NCBI RefSeq assembly: GCF_030010375.1
Contig: NZ_JASCRY010000006.1
Location: 1 to 64,000, forward strand
Direction of reading: 5' to 3'
DNA: 64,000 nucleotides
Source: Flavobacterium yafengii
GTDB lineage: Bacteria; Bacteroidota; Bacteroidia; Flavobacteriales; Flavobacteriaceae
Shown here: one piece after another, positions 18,716 through 27,447 of the stretch
Position numbering within the stretch: position 1 is the stretch's first letter
Layout: every line of letters starts with the position of its first letter
Made by a program: the position numbers and the translations under genes
The notes under the pieces: model-generated
What the model was told of the DNA's origin: nothing
The model's database searches: none
What the model saw: the letters and a program-made list of their open reading frames with translations, nothing else

Positions 18716-19627
18716 CTAGAAAATAGACATCCCCGTTTTAGTGGTCAATAATTCCAATGCACTCATTCCTAACTCTGAATTTCCTTTCTCGTTAAGGCGT
18801 GGGCTCCAAGTGGCAACTACAAAATTTTTCGGATACAAAGCAGCAATTCCCCCTCCAATTCCACTTTTTCCTGGTAATCCTACTTTATAAGTAAACTCTC
18901 CCGACTCATCATAAAAACCACATGTTTGCATTAGAGCATTCAATCTTTTTACTTGACTTTGAGCCAAAACTTGAACCCCTGATTTGGTTTTACCCTCATT
19001 GGCAAGAAAGAAAAAAGCATGGGCTAATTCCTTACATGTCATTTCTATGGAACATTGATAAAAATAAAAATCCAAAACCGTTTCTACATCATTAGAAATA
19101 TTCCCAAACGACTTTAAAAAATTTGCCAAAGCAGCATTCCTGAAACGAAAGTCTTTTTCAGATTGCGCTACTTTAAAATTGAAATCAACAGTTGGGCTTC
19201 CAGAAATCAATCTTATAAAATCCAGAAAATCTTGTTTTGGATTTTTCAAATGTGTCACAAGCATATCTGCTATAACTATTGCGCCTGCATTTATAAATGG
19301 ATTTCTAGGAATACCTTTTTCATATTCTAATTGCACTAAGGAATTGAAAGCACTTCCAGAAGGTTCCACTCCCACTCGTTCCCATATTTTTTCATCCAAA
19401 AAGGAAAATGCCAATGCAACCGTTAACGCTTTGGACACACTTTGAATAGAAAATTTTTCATTACAATCTCCAACTCCATAATCTTCTCCATCGATAGTTG
19501 TCAAATGTATCCCAAATTTATCCGGATCAACTTTTGACAATTCGGGAATTGAAGTGGAAACGTTTCCAATAGTTGGAATCATTTTTGCTTCTTGATATAC
19601 TTCTTGTAAAATAGCCTCGTAGTTCAT
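18716..19627 (-). CDS. glsA: Glutaminase
   Basis: A 303-aa serine-dependent glutaminase that converts glutamine to glutamate and ammonia. The serine-beta-lactamase-like fold is marked by the SxxK motif in FSIQSVSKALT and by family segments NAGAIVIADML and KSGIGGGIAALYP. No signal peptide. Its place beside the cyanophycin genes and asparaginase suggests a small nitrogen-release neighbourhood, though glutaminase is not part of the cyanophycin pathway. Confidence 0.95.
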   Translation of the reverse strand: MNYEAILQEVYQEAKMIPTIGNVSTSIPELSKVDPDKFGIHLTTIDGEDYGVGDCNEKFSIQSVSKALTVALAFSFLDEKIWERVGVEPSGSAFNSLVQLEYEKGIPRNPFINAGAIVIADMLVTHLKNPKQDFLDFIRLISGSPTVDFNFKVAQSEKDFRFRNAALANFLKSFGNISNDVETVLDFYFYQCSIEMTCKELAHAFFFLANEGKTKSGVQVLAQSQVKRLNALMQTCGFYDESGEFTYKVGLPGKSGIGGGIAALYPKNFVVATWSPRLNEKGNSELGMSALELLTTKTGMSIF

Positions 19628-19654
19628 TGCCTTATCAATTGTAAATATTAACTG

Positions 19655-19681
19655 TTACCCTGAGCGCAGTCGAAAGGTTAA
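19655..19681. repeat. Short interspersed repeat
   Basis: TTACCCTGAGCGCAGTCGAAAGG-type sequence between two minus-strand genes. This string recurs widely in intergenic DNA of Bacteroidota from general knowledge of those genomes; only one copy is in this window. Confidence 0.5.
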
Positions 19682-19693
19682 ATCCTAAATCCT

Positions 19694-20953
19694 TTACGTT
19701 TTCAGTTTTTTCTTTCTTGCTGCCGGAAACAATACATTATTCAAAATCAAACGATAACCCGGCGAATTAGGATGCAAATCTAAAACCGTAGGTGGATCGC
19801 CCACTTGATGCTGAAAATCTTCCGGATCATGACCTCCATAAAACGTGAACATTCCCTTTCCTTTTTGACCATGAATGTAACGCGCTTCACCATTAACCTC
19901 ACAAGTACCCATCACCAGAATATTCGATTTAATTAAAGGAATATCAAATGCTGTGGTTTGTCCCATGAACCCTTTGACCAATTGCGTATGATTTTGACAC
20001 AACATACTAGGAATTGGATCCCATTTTGCCGAAAATTCCATTAAAGTAAAATAATCTTTTTCCATAGGAACTCTTCTTTTCGAAGTCATATCAATATCTG
20101 AAAATTCATATTGCTCCGGTCTTCTTTCTAAAGTAAAATCTTTGAAAGCAAATGAATTGCTGTAATTCATTTTAGATTGGTAATTTCCTTCACTTGGATC
20201 TCCATCAAACATGGCTTCACAAATATCAATGCCATCCGCTGCCAACGCAATATCAAAGCTATCCGTTGCAGAACACATGGCAAACATAAATCCACCACCT
20301 ATGACAAAATCCCTGATTTTTTTAGCAACTGCTCCTTTTTCTTGCGATACTTTAGGAAATCCTAATTTACTTGCCAGTGTTTCAGCATCTTTCTTTTGCT
20401 CGATGTACCAAGGTGCATTTTTGTAAGCGCCATAAAACTTACCATATTGTCCCGTAAAATCTTCATGATGCAAGTGCAACCAATCATATAATAACAATTG
20501 ATCACTTAAAACTTCTTCATCATAAATTGGCGTAAAAGGAATTTCGGCATAAGTCAATACCATCGTAACTGCATCGTCCCAAGGTTGCTTTCCTTTTGGT
20601 GTATAAACCGCAATTTTAGGTGCTTTTTCCAGTACAACAGATTCCATATTTTGGGAAGGACTGGATATTTTATTCAAGATTGCCAATTCATCACCATCAG
20701 AAATAACTTCAAAACTTACTCCTCTAATTTGACATTCCTTGCGTATTTCCTCCGCATCAGGTAATAAAAAAGAACCTCCACGATAGTTAAGCAACCAACT
20801 GGCTTTGTAATTTTTATCTAAACACCAATATGTGATTCCGTATGCTTTAAGATGATTCTGTTGACTCGTTTCATCCATTGGCAACAAAATAAAAGAAGCT
20901 TTTGCTGTTATTGTCAGCAAAAAGATAAGAATATATAGAAATGGTTTCGACAT
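19694..20953 (-). CDS. Secreted 'asparagine synthetase B'-like protein
   Basis: A 419-aa protein with an N-terminal signal peptide (hydrophobic residues 5-20, ending KASF). Relatives in flavobacteria carry the name asparagine synthetase B, but I see neither the N-terminal Cys nucleophile of a glutamine amidotransferase nor an SGGxDS ATP-binding loop, so that name is doubtful. The body (KIAVYTPKGKQPWDDAV, WLHLHHEDFTGQYG, GGGFMFAMCSATDSFD, FTFYGGHDPEDFQH) is reminiscent of a class I glutamine-amidotransferase or ThuA-like flavodoxin fold. A periplasmic location also argues against asparagine synthesis. True function unknown. Confidence 0.75.
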   Translation of the reverse strand: MSKPFLYILIFLLTITAKASFILLPMDETSQQNHLKAYGITYWCLDKNYKASWLLNYRGGSFLLPDAEEIRKECQIRGVSFEVISDGDELAILNKISSPSQNMESVVLEKAPKIAVYTPKGKQPWDDAVTMVLTYAEIPFTPIYDEEVLSDQLLLYDWLHLHHEDFTGQYGKFYGAYKNAPWYIEQKKDAETLASKLGFPKVSQEKGAVAKKIRDFVIGGGFMFAMCSATDSFDIALAADGIDICEAMFDGDPSEGNYQSKMNYSNSFAFKDFTLERRPEQYEFSDIDMTSKRRVPMEKDYFTLMEFSAKWDPIPSMLCQNHTQLVKGFMGQTTAFDIPLIKSNILVMGTCEVNGEARYIHGQKGKGMFTFYGGHDPEDFQHQVGDPPTVLDLHPNSPGYRLILNNVLFPAARKKKLKT

Positions 20954-21051
20954 TGGTTTTTAATTTTTATACATCAAAGATAGAAAGTAAGCACTTCAAA
21001 TACATGAATTTTAACTATTAAATCAGCTCCTAAAATAACTTTAGAAATAAA

Positions 21052-21098
21052 ACACGTAAAAATACGTGTAGCTAAACAATTTCCTATTCCTAAATTTG
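21052..21098 (+). promoter_or_regulatory. Promoter with palindromic upstream element
   Basis: Inverted repeat ACACGTA-AAAA-TACGTGT at 21052-21069, 21 bases, then a -7 element TAAATTTG at 21091-21098. It lies 17 bases before a 48-codon membrane peptide and could also serve the DUF547 gene. The palindrome stands where a -33 element is expected, suggesting an operator. Confidence 0.45.
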
Positions 21099-21115
21099 CA
21101 GGTATCCCCTAATCA

Positions 21116-21262
21116 ATGAAGATGAAAAATTTAATAATGAATTCACCCGAAAAAAACAGCCCCGACAATATTAAGAATCTTATTAAAAATGTTGCAATCG
21201 TCCTATTAATAATACTCATCATTACTTTCTATGTCTTGTGTTATCAGCTTATTTTCAACTAA
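21116..21262 (+). CDS. Small single-pass membrane peptide (48 aa)
   Basis: ATG at 21116 opens a 48-codon frame with one strong transmembrane helix (about residues 26-43, VAIVLLIILIITFYVL) after a hydrophilic N-terminus. Correctly positioned behind a TAAATTTG box. It is 37 bases upstream of the DUF547 gene and may be cotranscribed. Family unknown. This and the promoter occupy most of the 346-base gap after the divergent gene. Confidence 0.45.
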   Translation: MKMKNLIMNSPEKNSPDNIKNLIKNVAIVLLIILIITFYVLCYQLIFN

Positions 21263-21299
21263 TAATCCTTTTAAGTTATAAAGACGATACCCCAACATT

Positions 21300-21980
21300 A
21301 TGAAAAATTATTATACCACTTTATCAGAGGAGATTCTTTCTGTTGCAAATTCAGGGAAAGATACGATCAAGTTGCGAAGACAACTTTTTTATATCAGACA
21401 AACAAAACTTGAAAAAAGTTTAAACACGGATGACTTGAAAAAAACTTTTTGGATAAATATTTACAATGCTTTTTACCTCATCACCTTAAAAGATACAAAA
21501 CTAGGAAAAGAAATTTTCAATCTGAAAAGAATCAAAATTGCACGTGCAGTATTTTCATTAAATGACATTGAACACGGTATTTTAAGAAAGTACAAATTTA
21601 GAATTGGTTATGGATATATTACGAATCCATTCTACTCTGATTTTATAAAAACCTTAGCCGTAAACAAAGTAGATTACAGAATCCATTTTGCATTAAGAAG
21701 TCTTATTTTAGAAAAAAACACTATTGATTATTTCGATTGTGAAGAAATAGAAAAACAACTTACTGTACTTACCAAAGATTTTATCAAATTAGAAACTGAA
21801 ATTGACAATGAGTCTAAAACAATTAGAGTATCCGATTTTTTATTGTCTTATTTAAAAGATTTTGGAGGCAAAAAATCTGTAAAAAAAATATTGGAAACAA
21901 TTTTTGAAAGAGATTTAGACGAATTCAAACTCCGATTTAAAACCTACAAAAGAACAGAAAAATTACTGACGGTTACCTAA
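21300..21980 (+). CDS. DUF547 domain protein
   Basis: A 226-aa protein matching DUF547: FWINIYNAFYL, LNDIEHGILR, and RIHFALRSL are the usual conserved blocks. Unlike many relatives it has no signal peptide. The family resembles a cysteine-peptidase-like fold in structure predictions, but the biochemical role is unknown. It converges on the two-component operon at 22009. Confidence 0.8.
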   Translation: MKNYYTTLSEEILSVANSGKDTIKLRRQLFYIRQTKLEKSLNTDDLKKTFWINIYNAFYLITLKDTKLGKEIFNLKRIKIARAVFSLNDIEHGILRKYKFRIGYGYITNPFYSDFIKTLAVNKVDYRIHFALRSLILEKNTIDYFDCEEIEKQLTVLTKDFIKLETEIDNESKTIRVSDFLLSYLKDFGGKKSVKKILETIFERDLDEFKLRFKTYKRTEKLLTVT

Positions 21981-22008
21981 TTCAAAAAAAACAATTCCTT
22001 TTAGAGAA

Positions 22009-22677
22009 TTAATCATTCAACAACATCAATTCGTTCTGAACCGCATACACCACTAAACCGGCAATGTTTCTGGATTCTGTTTTTAAAAGCAAATTATTTC
22101 TATGTCCTTCTACTGTTCTTGGACTTATAAAAAGTTGTTCTGCAATTTCCACCGTACTTTTTTGAATACAAATAAGTTTAAGCACTTCAATCTCACGTGG
22201 ACTAAGAAAATTGCTATCAAAATTACTCTTAGTCTTTTTATTTGTCAATACATCGGACTGAATGATTTTCATGACATAATCCGTGTAATAAAACCCTTTT
22301 GAAGCGACTTCTTTTATTGTTGTCAGCAATTCTTGAGGTGTTGTATTCTTTATCAGATACGAAACAGCACCTACATCAATCATATTAGCGACGAAAGATT
22401 TAGAATCATAACTGGTCAGCGCAATGATTTTTAGTTCCGGAAATTCCTTTCGGATAATCTTTGTTGCCTCAACCCCATTTATTACGGGCATTTTTAAATC
22501 CATGATGATAATATCAGGATGATTATTTTTATTGTTTTGGAGGAAAGAAATCAATTCATCCCCATTAGACGCTTCAAAAATAATTTCAATATTTGTTTCA
22601 CGTCCCAATAAAAAAGAAATTCCTTTTCTAAAAAGAATCTCGTCATCCACTACTATTATTTTTATAGTTTTATTCAT
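22009..22677 (-). CDS. NarL/LuxR-family response regulator
   Basis: A 222-aa regulator: receiver domain with acidic pocket D11/D12, phospho-acceptor D60 in IIIMDLKMP, and a C-terminal LuxR helix-turn-helix (LSPREIEVLKLI, then ISPRTVEGHRNNL). It lies 3 bases after the kinase gene and is its obvious partner. Binds DNA when phosphorylated by analogy with the family; targets unknown. Confidence 0.93.
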   Translation of the reverse strand: MNKTIKIIVVDDEILFRKGISFLLGRETNIEIIFEASNGDELISFLQNNKNNHPDIIIMDLKMPVINGVEATKIIRKEFPELKIIALTSYDSKSFVANMIDVGAVSYLIKNTTPQELLTTIKEVASKGFYYTDYVMKIIQSDVLTNKKTKSNFDSNFLSPREIEVLKLICIQKSTVEIAEQLFISPRTVEGHRNNLLLKTESRNIAGLVVYAVQNELMLLND

Positions 22678-22680
22678 TAT

Positions 22681-23472
22681 TTAAAAATTAAAAACTACTG
22701 AGATTCCTTTGTTTATTGATGATTCCAAGGTCATTTTACCATTTAAAAAAGCGATTCTGCTTTCTATATTTTTCATTCCAAGACCTTTTTGATTTTCATT
22801 ATTTTTCAATTCAAAACCAATCCCGTCATCTGTATAAAAACACCAGTGCTTTTCATTCTTATTTTCAAAAACAATCGAAATAAGGGATGCTTTTCCATGA
22901 CGCAACGAATTATTCATCAACTCTTGTAAAATTCTAAATACATGCAAATGTTTATCATTGTCAGTAATATCAAACGCCGTTTTATTTTCATAATTTACTT
23001 TTACAGTCTTGGAACTACTGAATTCCAAACACAATTCCTCTACACCCGCATGCAATCCAAATTTATCCAATACAGGAGGCAACAAACCGTGTGCAATTTT
23101 TCTTGAATTATCTAGCGCTTTGGTCGTAAGATTAATAATGTTAGTCGTAATTTCTACTACCTCATTTTCGGTTAAATTAGGTGTGGTAAGCAAATGACTG
23201 TTCAATGAAACTATGTTCAATTTAGAACTAATATCGTCATGCAAATCTTGTGCAATACGCTTGCGCTCCTCTTCCTGAGTAATAATGACAGCGCTTAAAA
23301 GTTCTTTTTGATACTGAATTTCTAAATCTTTTTTTTCTAATTCCTTTTGAATAATTTTCTTTCTTGAAAAATAGAAAAATAATATCAAAACCAATCCCAT
23401 TAAAAGAAAAGCGACACAACTATAAATTACGATTTCAATTATTTCATTTTCTTGTAATGTATTTACTTTCAT
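22681..23472 (-). CDS. Sensor histidine kinase (HisKA_3 family)
   Basis: A 263-aa kinase with one N-terminal membrane helix (about residues 11-35), a coiled linker, the HisKA_3 phospho-acceptor His78 in ERKRIAQDLHDD, N box QELMNNSLRHG and G box DDGIGFELK. There is almost no extracellular domain, so sensing is probably through the membrane or through a partner. Its start overlaps the stop of the polytopic protein by 4 bases, which makes that protein the best candidate sensor. Confidence 0.92.
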   Translation of the reverse strand: MKVNTLQENEIIEIVIYSCVAFLLMGLVLILFFYFSRKKIIQKELEKKDLEIQYQKELLSAVIITQEEERKRIAQDLHDDISSKLNIVSLNSHLLTTPNLTENEVVEITTNIINLTTKALDNSRKIAHGLLPPVLDKFGLHAGVEELCLEFSSSKTVKVNYENKTAFDITDNDKHLHVFRILQELMNNSLRHGKASLISIVFENKNEKHWCFYTDDGIGFELKNNENQKGLGMKNIESRIAFLNGKMTLESSINKGISVVFNF

Positions 23473-24107
23473 AAAGCGGTATTAATTTCCTTTTTAAAAA
23501 AACTTTTTTTCCATTCTATTAAAATAAATAGTTGATAGATAATGTATAATGTAGAATTCAAAATCCAAGTTATTAAACTCACCCTTGAGCTTAATGTAGT
23601 TGTCAAATTCCCTACAAGAAATAAAATCGTACTTCCAAATAAATACATGAGAATCCCAACATTGATATAATAAAATTCTTTTTTTTCATTCAACATATTG
23701 TAAAAATGAAAGGTTGCAAAAATAATCAGAAAAAAAGAAGTAATAAATATTTCAAATAAATTAAATTTCAGGAAAAGACTCGGATCAAAGGCATACTGGA
23801 TTCCTAAAATCAATAAACCCAAAATCAGACCTGATTTGACAATGTTTTTTTGATACTTCTCTTTTAAAATAGTTTCAAAAAACAAACTTAAAAGAACAAA
23901 CTGACTTATAAAATAAAAATGAGATAAGAAAAGATTATTTATGTTTTGACTACTATAAATTTTAGCCACAATTTGAACCACAAAAATAAACCCTAAGTAC
24001 AATGTAAATATTTTATAAGCTTTCCCCTGATTGGAAAATTTTATAAAAAAAAGGATTAAGTTCAATAATAAAAATAAATATCCTGTATATGCTAGTATTT
24101 GGTTCAT
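23469..24107 (-). CDS. Polytopic membrane protein, uncharacterised (212 aa)
   Basis: A very hydrophobic protein with about seven predicted membrane helices and short loops, ending in a basic tail (EWKKSFFKKEINTAL). No family recognised. It is translationally coupled to the kinase gene (4-base overlap) and follows the 130-aa gene by 7 bases. The topology and coupling suggest a membrane sensor or signal input for the kinase; that is inference. Confidence 0.75.
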   Translation of the reverse strand: MNQILAYTGYLFLLLNLILFFIKFSNQGKAYKIFTLYLGFIFVVQIVAKIYSSQNINNLFLSHFYFISQFVLLSLFFETILKEKYQKNIVKSGLILGLLILGIQYAFDPSLFLKFNLFEIFITSFFLIIFATFHFYNMLNEKKEFYYINVGILMYLFGSTILFLVGNLTTTLSSRVSLITWILNSTLYIIYQLFILIEWKKSFFKKEINTAL

Positions 24108-24114
24108 GAAATAT

Positions 24115-24507
24115 TTAGGTTAACATTGGACTTGAAGGATCGCAGTCAGGAGGACAAGGTGACGTAAAGTCATAAATGTCATCTTGCTGAACAGTAGCGT
24201 TACCAACCCCAACGGCAATCATATCTACATAGATTTTAGTTACAGGATCATATTTTGTACCTACAATCATTAATTTTTCTACATTATTATCGTCTACCCC
24301 AATATAAGCTCTTACGGCATCAACCCCTTCTTTTAATACTTCCAGTAAATCTACTTTTGGAATCAAAAAAGCATTGACATGATGGTGTTTATTGTAATCC
24401 CCTTCTTCTTTAGACCAACGTTTGGCCCATTTTTGTGCTGTTTTTAATGGAATGGCATTAATAGGTTTTACTTGAATTTGCCCTTCTGAAGTAGTTTCTT
24501 GTGACAT
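24115..24507 (-). CDS. Conserved uncharacterised protein (130 aa)
   Basis: A soluble 130-aa protein. The core (TAQKWAKRWSKEEGDYNKHH, IPKVDLLEVLKEGVDAVRAYIGVDD, KYDPVTKIYVDMI) looks like a compact alpha/beta domain, and the end is a Cys/Pro tail (TSPCPPDCDPSSPMLT). Flavobacteria often carry such proteins singly or in pairs, without known function. Here it is the first gene of a four-gene signalling operon, upstream of the membrane protein, kinase and regulator. Confidence 0.7.
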   Translation of the reverse strand: MSQETTSEGQIQVKPINAIPLKTAQKWAKRWSKEEGDYNKHHHVNAFLIPKVDLLEVLKEGVDAVRAYIGVDDNNVEKLMIVGTKYDPVTKIYVDMIAVGVGNATVQQDDIYDFTSPCPPDCDPSSPMLT

Positions 24508-24607
24508 AGATTTTGAGTTTTGGTGAACTATATTTTGAAATTAAAAATCGGTAGCTAAAATACTATTTTATATTGTTTTAACAAAACACATCCTATGTAT
24601 TGTAAAA

Positions 24608-24647
24608 TTAAAAAGCCTAAATCATTCATTTGATTCAGGCTTTTTAA
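24608..24647 (-). terminator. Terminator after dnaB
   Basis: Stem AAAAAGCCTAAATCA / TGATTCAGGCTTTTT (one mismatch) with flanking A and T runs; lies 40 bases beyond the dnaB stop on the minus strand. Confidence 0.85.
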
Positions 24648-24687
24648 TTTTATATTCTAAAAAACAATATCTGACTTGTTTAATTTT

Positions 24688-26232
24688 CTAAAACGGAACG
24701 TCACTGTCATCATCCAAATCATTCAAATTACTTCCAAAAGCTTCATTAGCCGAAGGGAGATTTTTAGTGATAAAAGGATTATCTTCTTGGTTCATACTAG
24801 ACGGTAAATCATCATAACCACCGCTGAAATCTTCCAGATTATCAAACTTACCTAAATGTCCAATAAACTTTAAACGGACGTTTTCAATACTACCATTACG
24901 GTGTTTGGCAATCATTATTTCTGCTTGACCCGCAGTTGGCGAGGCTTCATCATCATCCCATTCATCAATTTTGTAATATTCAGGACGGTATAAAAACGAT
25001 ACAATATCTGCATCTTGCTCAATCGCCCCCGATTCACGAAGATCAGAAAGCAACGGTCTTTTACTCGAACCACGGGTTTCTACCGCACGCGACAATTGAG
25101 AAAGGGCAATAACCGGAACATTTAATTCCTTTGCTAATGCTTTTAAGTTTCGGGAAATCGTAGAAATCTCCTGCTCTCTATTTCCTCCACCTTTTCCGTT
25201 TCCGCCGGCCGTCATTAATTGCAAGTAATCGACAATAATAATTCGGATACCATGTTGCGAAACCAAACGTCTTGCTTTAGCCCTTAAATCGAAAATAGAC
25301 AATGAAGGCGTATCATCAATAAACAAAGGTGCTTTTTCTAAATTCTTAACTTTGGTACTCAGTTGTTCCCATTCGTGTTTTTCCAATTTTCCGGTACGCA
25401 ATTTCTCCGATGACAAACCAGTCTCGGAAGAAATCAAACGGGTAATCAACTGAACCGATGCCATCTCCAAAGAAAACAATGCTACTGGCATTCCAAAATC
25501 AATAGCCATATTTCTAGCCATCGATAATACAAATGCGGTCTTACCCATCGCTGGCCTAGCTGCAATAATAATTAAATCACTTGGTTGCCAGCCTGAGGTA
25601 ATCTTATCTAATTTATCAAAACCTGTCGCAACACCACTCAATCCTTCTTGACCAGCAATTTCTTCGATTCTTTTCTTGGCCTGTAACACTAAACTCTGTG
25701 CTGTTTCGGAACTACGTTTAATGTTTCCTTGTGTTACTTCGTATAATTTAGATTCAGCTCTGTCCAATAAATCAAAAACATCTGTTGTTTCATCATAGGA
25801 TTCTTCAATGATTTCTGAAGATATGCGGATCAAACTACGCTGAATAAATTTTTGTAAAATGATTCTGGAGTGAAATTCAATGTGTGCCGAGGAGGAAATC
25901 TTTTGCGTCAGCTGAATTAAATAAAAATCACCGCCTGCCAAATCTAATTTTGCATTTTTCTTAAGTTGGGCAGAAACGGTTAATAAGTCAATAGGCTGTG
26001 TTTCTGTAAACAGTTGGACAATAGCCTCAAAAATATGTTTGTGTGCATCTTTATAAAAAGCATCAGGCTGTAAAATGTCAATCACATCATCTACCCCTTT
26101 TTTATCAATCATCATGGCACCCAGCACCGCCTCTTCTAAATCGAGAACCTGAGGAGGCAATTTCCCTTTTTCTAAGCTTATAATTGTTGTTTTATCCACC
26201 TTTACAGGGTTTATATTTCTGAAGTTTTCCAT
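24688..26232 (-). CDS. dnaB: Replicative DNA helicase DnaB
   Basis: A 514-aa hexameric helicase that unwinds DNA at the fork. The N-terminal domain (about 20-130: PPQVLDLEEAVLGAMM) is followed by the RecA-like core with Walker A AARPAMGKTAFVL, Walker B IIIVDYLQLM, and the DnaB signature DLRESGAIEQDADIV. No intein is present. The acidic end (DLDDDSDVPF) is usual. A TACTTTCG-type -7 box is seen about 20 bases upstream on the minus strand. It has its own terminator. Confidence 0.98.
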   Translation of the reverse strand: MENFRNINPVKVDKTTIISLEKGKLPPQVLDLEEAVLGAMMIDKKGVDDVIDILQPDAFYKDAHKHIFEAIVQLFTETQPIDLLTVSAQLKKNAKLDLAGGDFYLIQLTQKISSSAHIEFHSRIILQKFIQRSLIRISSEIIEESYDETTDVFDLLDRAESKLYEVTQGNIKRSSETAQSLVLQAKKRIEEIAGQEGLSGVATGFDKLDKITSGWQPSDLIIIAARPAMGKTAFVLSMARNMAIDFGMPVALFSLEMASVQLITRLISSETGLSSEKLRTGKLEKHEWEQLSTKVKNLEKAPLFIDDTPSLSIFDLRAKARRLVSQHGIRIIIVDYLQLMTAGGNGKGGGNREQEISTISRNLKALAKELNVPVIALSQLSRAVETRGSSKRPLLSDLRESGAIEQDADIVSFLYRPEYYKIDEWDDDEASPTAGQAEIMIAKHRNGSIENVRLKFIGHLGKFDNLEDFSGGYDDLPSSMNQEDNPFITKNLPSANEAFGSNLNDLDDDSDVPF

Positions 26233-26319
26233 AGAGCGAAAGTAGCAAAAATTAAAAAAATATTGTCATTGAGTTGTTACAAATAATTGTTCATAAGTAA
26301 CTATTTTTTGTTTATAACC

Positions 26320-26353
26320 AAAAAAAAATCCGAAACGGTAAGGCTTCGGATTA
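26320..26353 (-). terminator. Terminator after accA
   Basis: Read on the minus strand, AATCCGAA / TTCGGATT with a short loop is followed by a run of T. It lies 20 bases past the accA stop and separates accA from dnaB. Confidence 0.85.
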
Positions 26354-26372
26354 AAGATTAATTTGTAAGATT

Positions 26373-27326
26373 TTACTCTTTATATTCGCCCATTTTACAG
26401 TATTTATCCATTCTTTGGGCTATTAATTCTTCTGTTGATAAGTCTTTCAATTCATTAAATCCTTTCATGATATATTGCTCCACCGTTTTGAAAGCTGTCT
26501 CTCTATCATAGTGTGCTCCACCTAAAGGTTCCGGAATGATATCATCAACTAATTTTTGTTTTTTCATGTCAGCAGAAGTCAATTTTAATGCTTCGGCCGC
26601 TTGTTCTTTGTATTCCCAGCTTTTCCATAAAATAGAAGAACATGATTCTGGTGAAATAACAGAATACCATGTGTTTTCCATCATGTATACTTTGTCACCC
26701 ACTCCTATTCCTAATGCTCCTCCAGAAGCTCCTTCACCAACAATTACTGTGATAATAGGCACTTTTAAACGAATCATTTCAAATATGTTTCTGGCAATAG
26801 CTTCACCTTGTCCACGTTCCTCTGCTTCCAATCCTGGATAAGCTCCCGGAGTGTCTATCAAAGTCAAAACAGGAATACCGAATTTCTCTGCCATTTTCAT
26901 CAATCGCAATGCTTTTCTATATCCTTCAGGATTTGCCATTCCAAAATTACGGAACTGACGTGTCTTAGTGTTAAATCCTTTTTGTTGACCAACAATCATA
27001 AATGACTGTCCATCAATTTTACCTAAACCGCCAATCATGGCTTTGTCATCTTTAAAACCTCTGTCACCAAAAAGTTCCAGGAAAGTATCACCGCATAAAG
27101 CACGCACGTGATCCATTGTATAAGGACGGCTCGGATGCCTTGATAGTTGGACACGTTGCCAAGCTGTCAAGTTTTTATAAATATGTCTTTTAGTCTCTTC
27201 TAACTTTTTGTTGATTTGTTTGCAAGTATTCGTTACATCAACATCCGATTCTTGACCAATAATAAGACATTTGCCTAACTGTTCTTCTAGTTCTTTTATT
27301 GGAAGCTCAAAATCTAAATATTCCAT
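26373..27326 (-). CDS. accA: Acetyl-CoA carboxylase carboxyltransferase subunit alpha
   Basis: A 317-aa protein of the usual length. With AccD it transfers CO2 from carboxybiotin to acetyl-CoA to make malonyl-CoA, the first step of fatty-acid synthesis. Family blocks are [44 protein letters not shown] and [24 protein letters not shown] box lies upstream. Stands alone between terminators. Confidence 0.98.
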   Translation of the reverse strand: MEYLDFELPIKELEEQLGKCLIIGQESDVDVTNTCKQINKKLEETKRHIYKNLTAWQRVQLSRHPSRPYTMDHVRALCGDTFLELFGDRGFKDDKAMIGGLGKIDGQSFMIVGQQKGFNTKTRQFRNFGMANPEGYRKALRLMKMAEKFGIPVLTLIDTPGAYPGLEAEERGQGEAIARNIFEMIRLKVPIITVIVGEGASGGALGIGVGDKVYMMENTWYSVISPESCSSILWKSWEYKEQAAEALKLTSADMKKQKLVDDIIPEPLGGAHYDRETAFKTVEQYIMKGFNELKDLSTEELIAQRMDKYCKMGEYKE

Positions 27327-27360
27327 AGGATTTTTGCGTTTTTGTTTTTATTTGGAACCG

Positions 27361-27368
27361 CAAATATA
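27361..27368 (-). promoter_or_regulatory. accA -7 promoter element
   Basis: TATATTTG on the minus strand, 34 bases before the accA ATG. No well-spaced -33 element was identified. Confidence 0.5.
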
Positions 27369-27421
27369 AAATTTTAAATCGTTCAAAAAGGTAAATTTTA
27401 TATTTATGTGTAAAAGTTTGC

Positions 27422-27439
27422 TTCTCAAAACGTTGAGAA
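27422..27439 (-). terminator. Weak hairpin after the EamA gene
   Basis: TTCTCAA-AACG-TTGAGAA, a perfect 7-base-pair stem with a tetraloop just beyond the transporter stop; only a few T follow, so termination is uncertain. Confidence 0.4.
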
Positions 27440-27447
27440 AGTTATTC

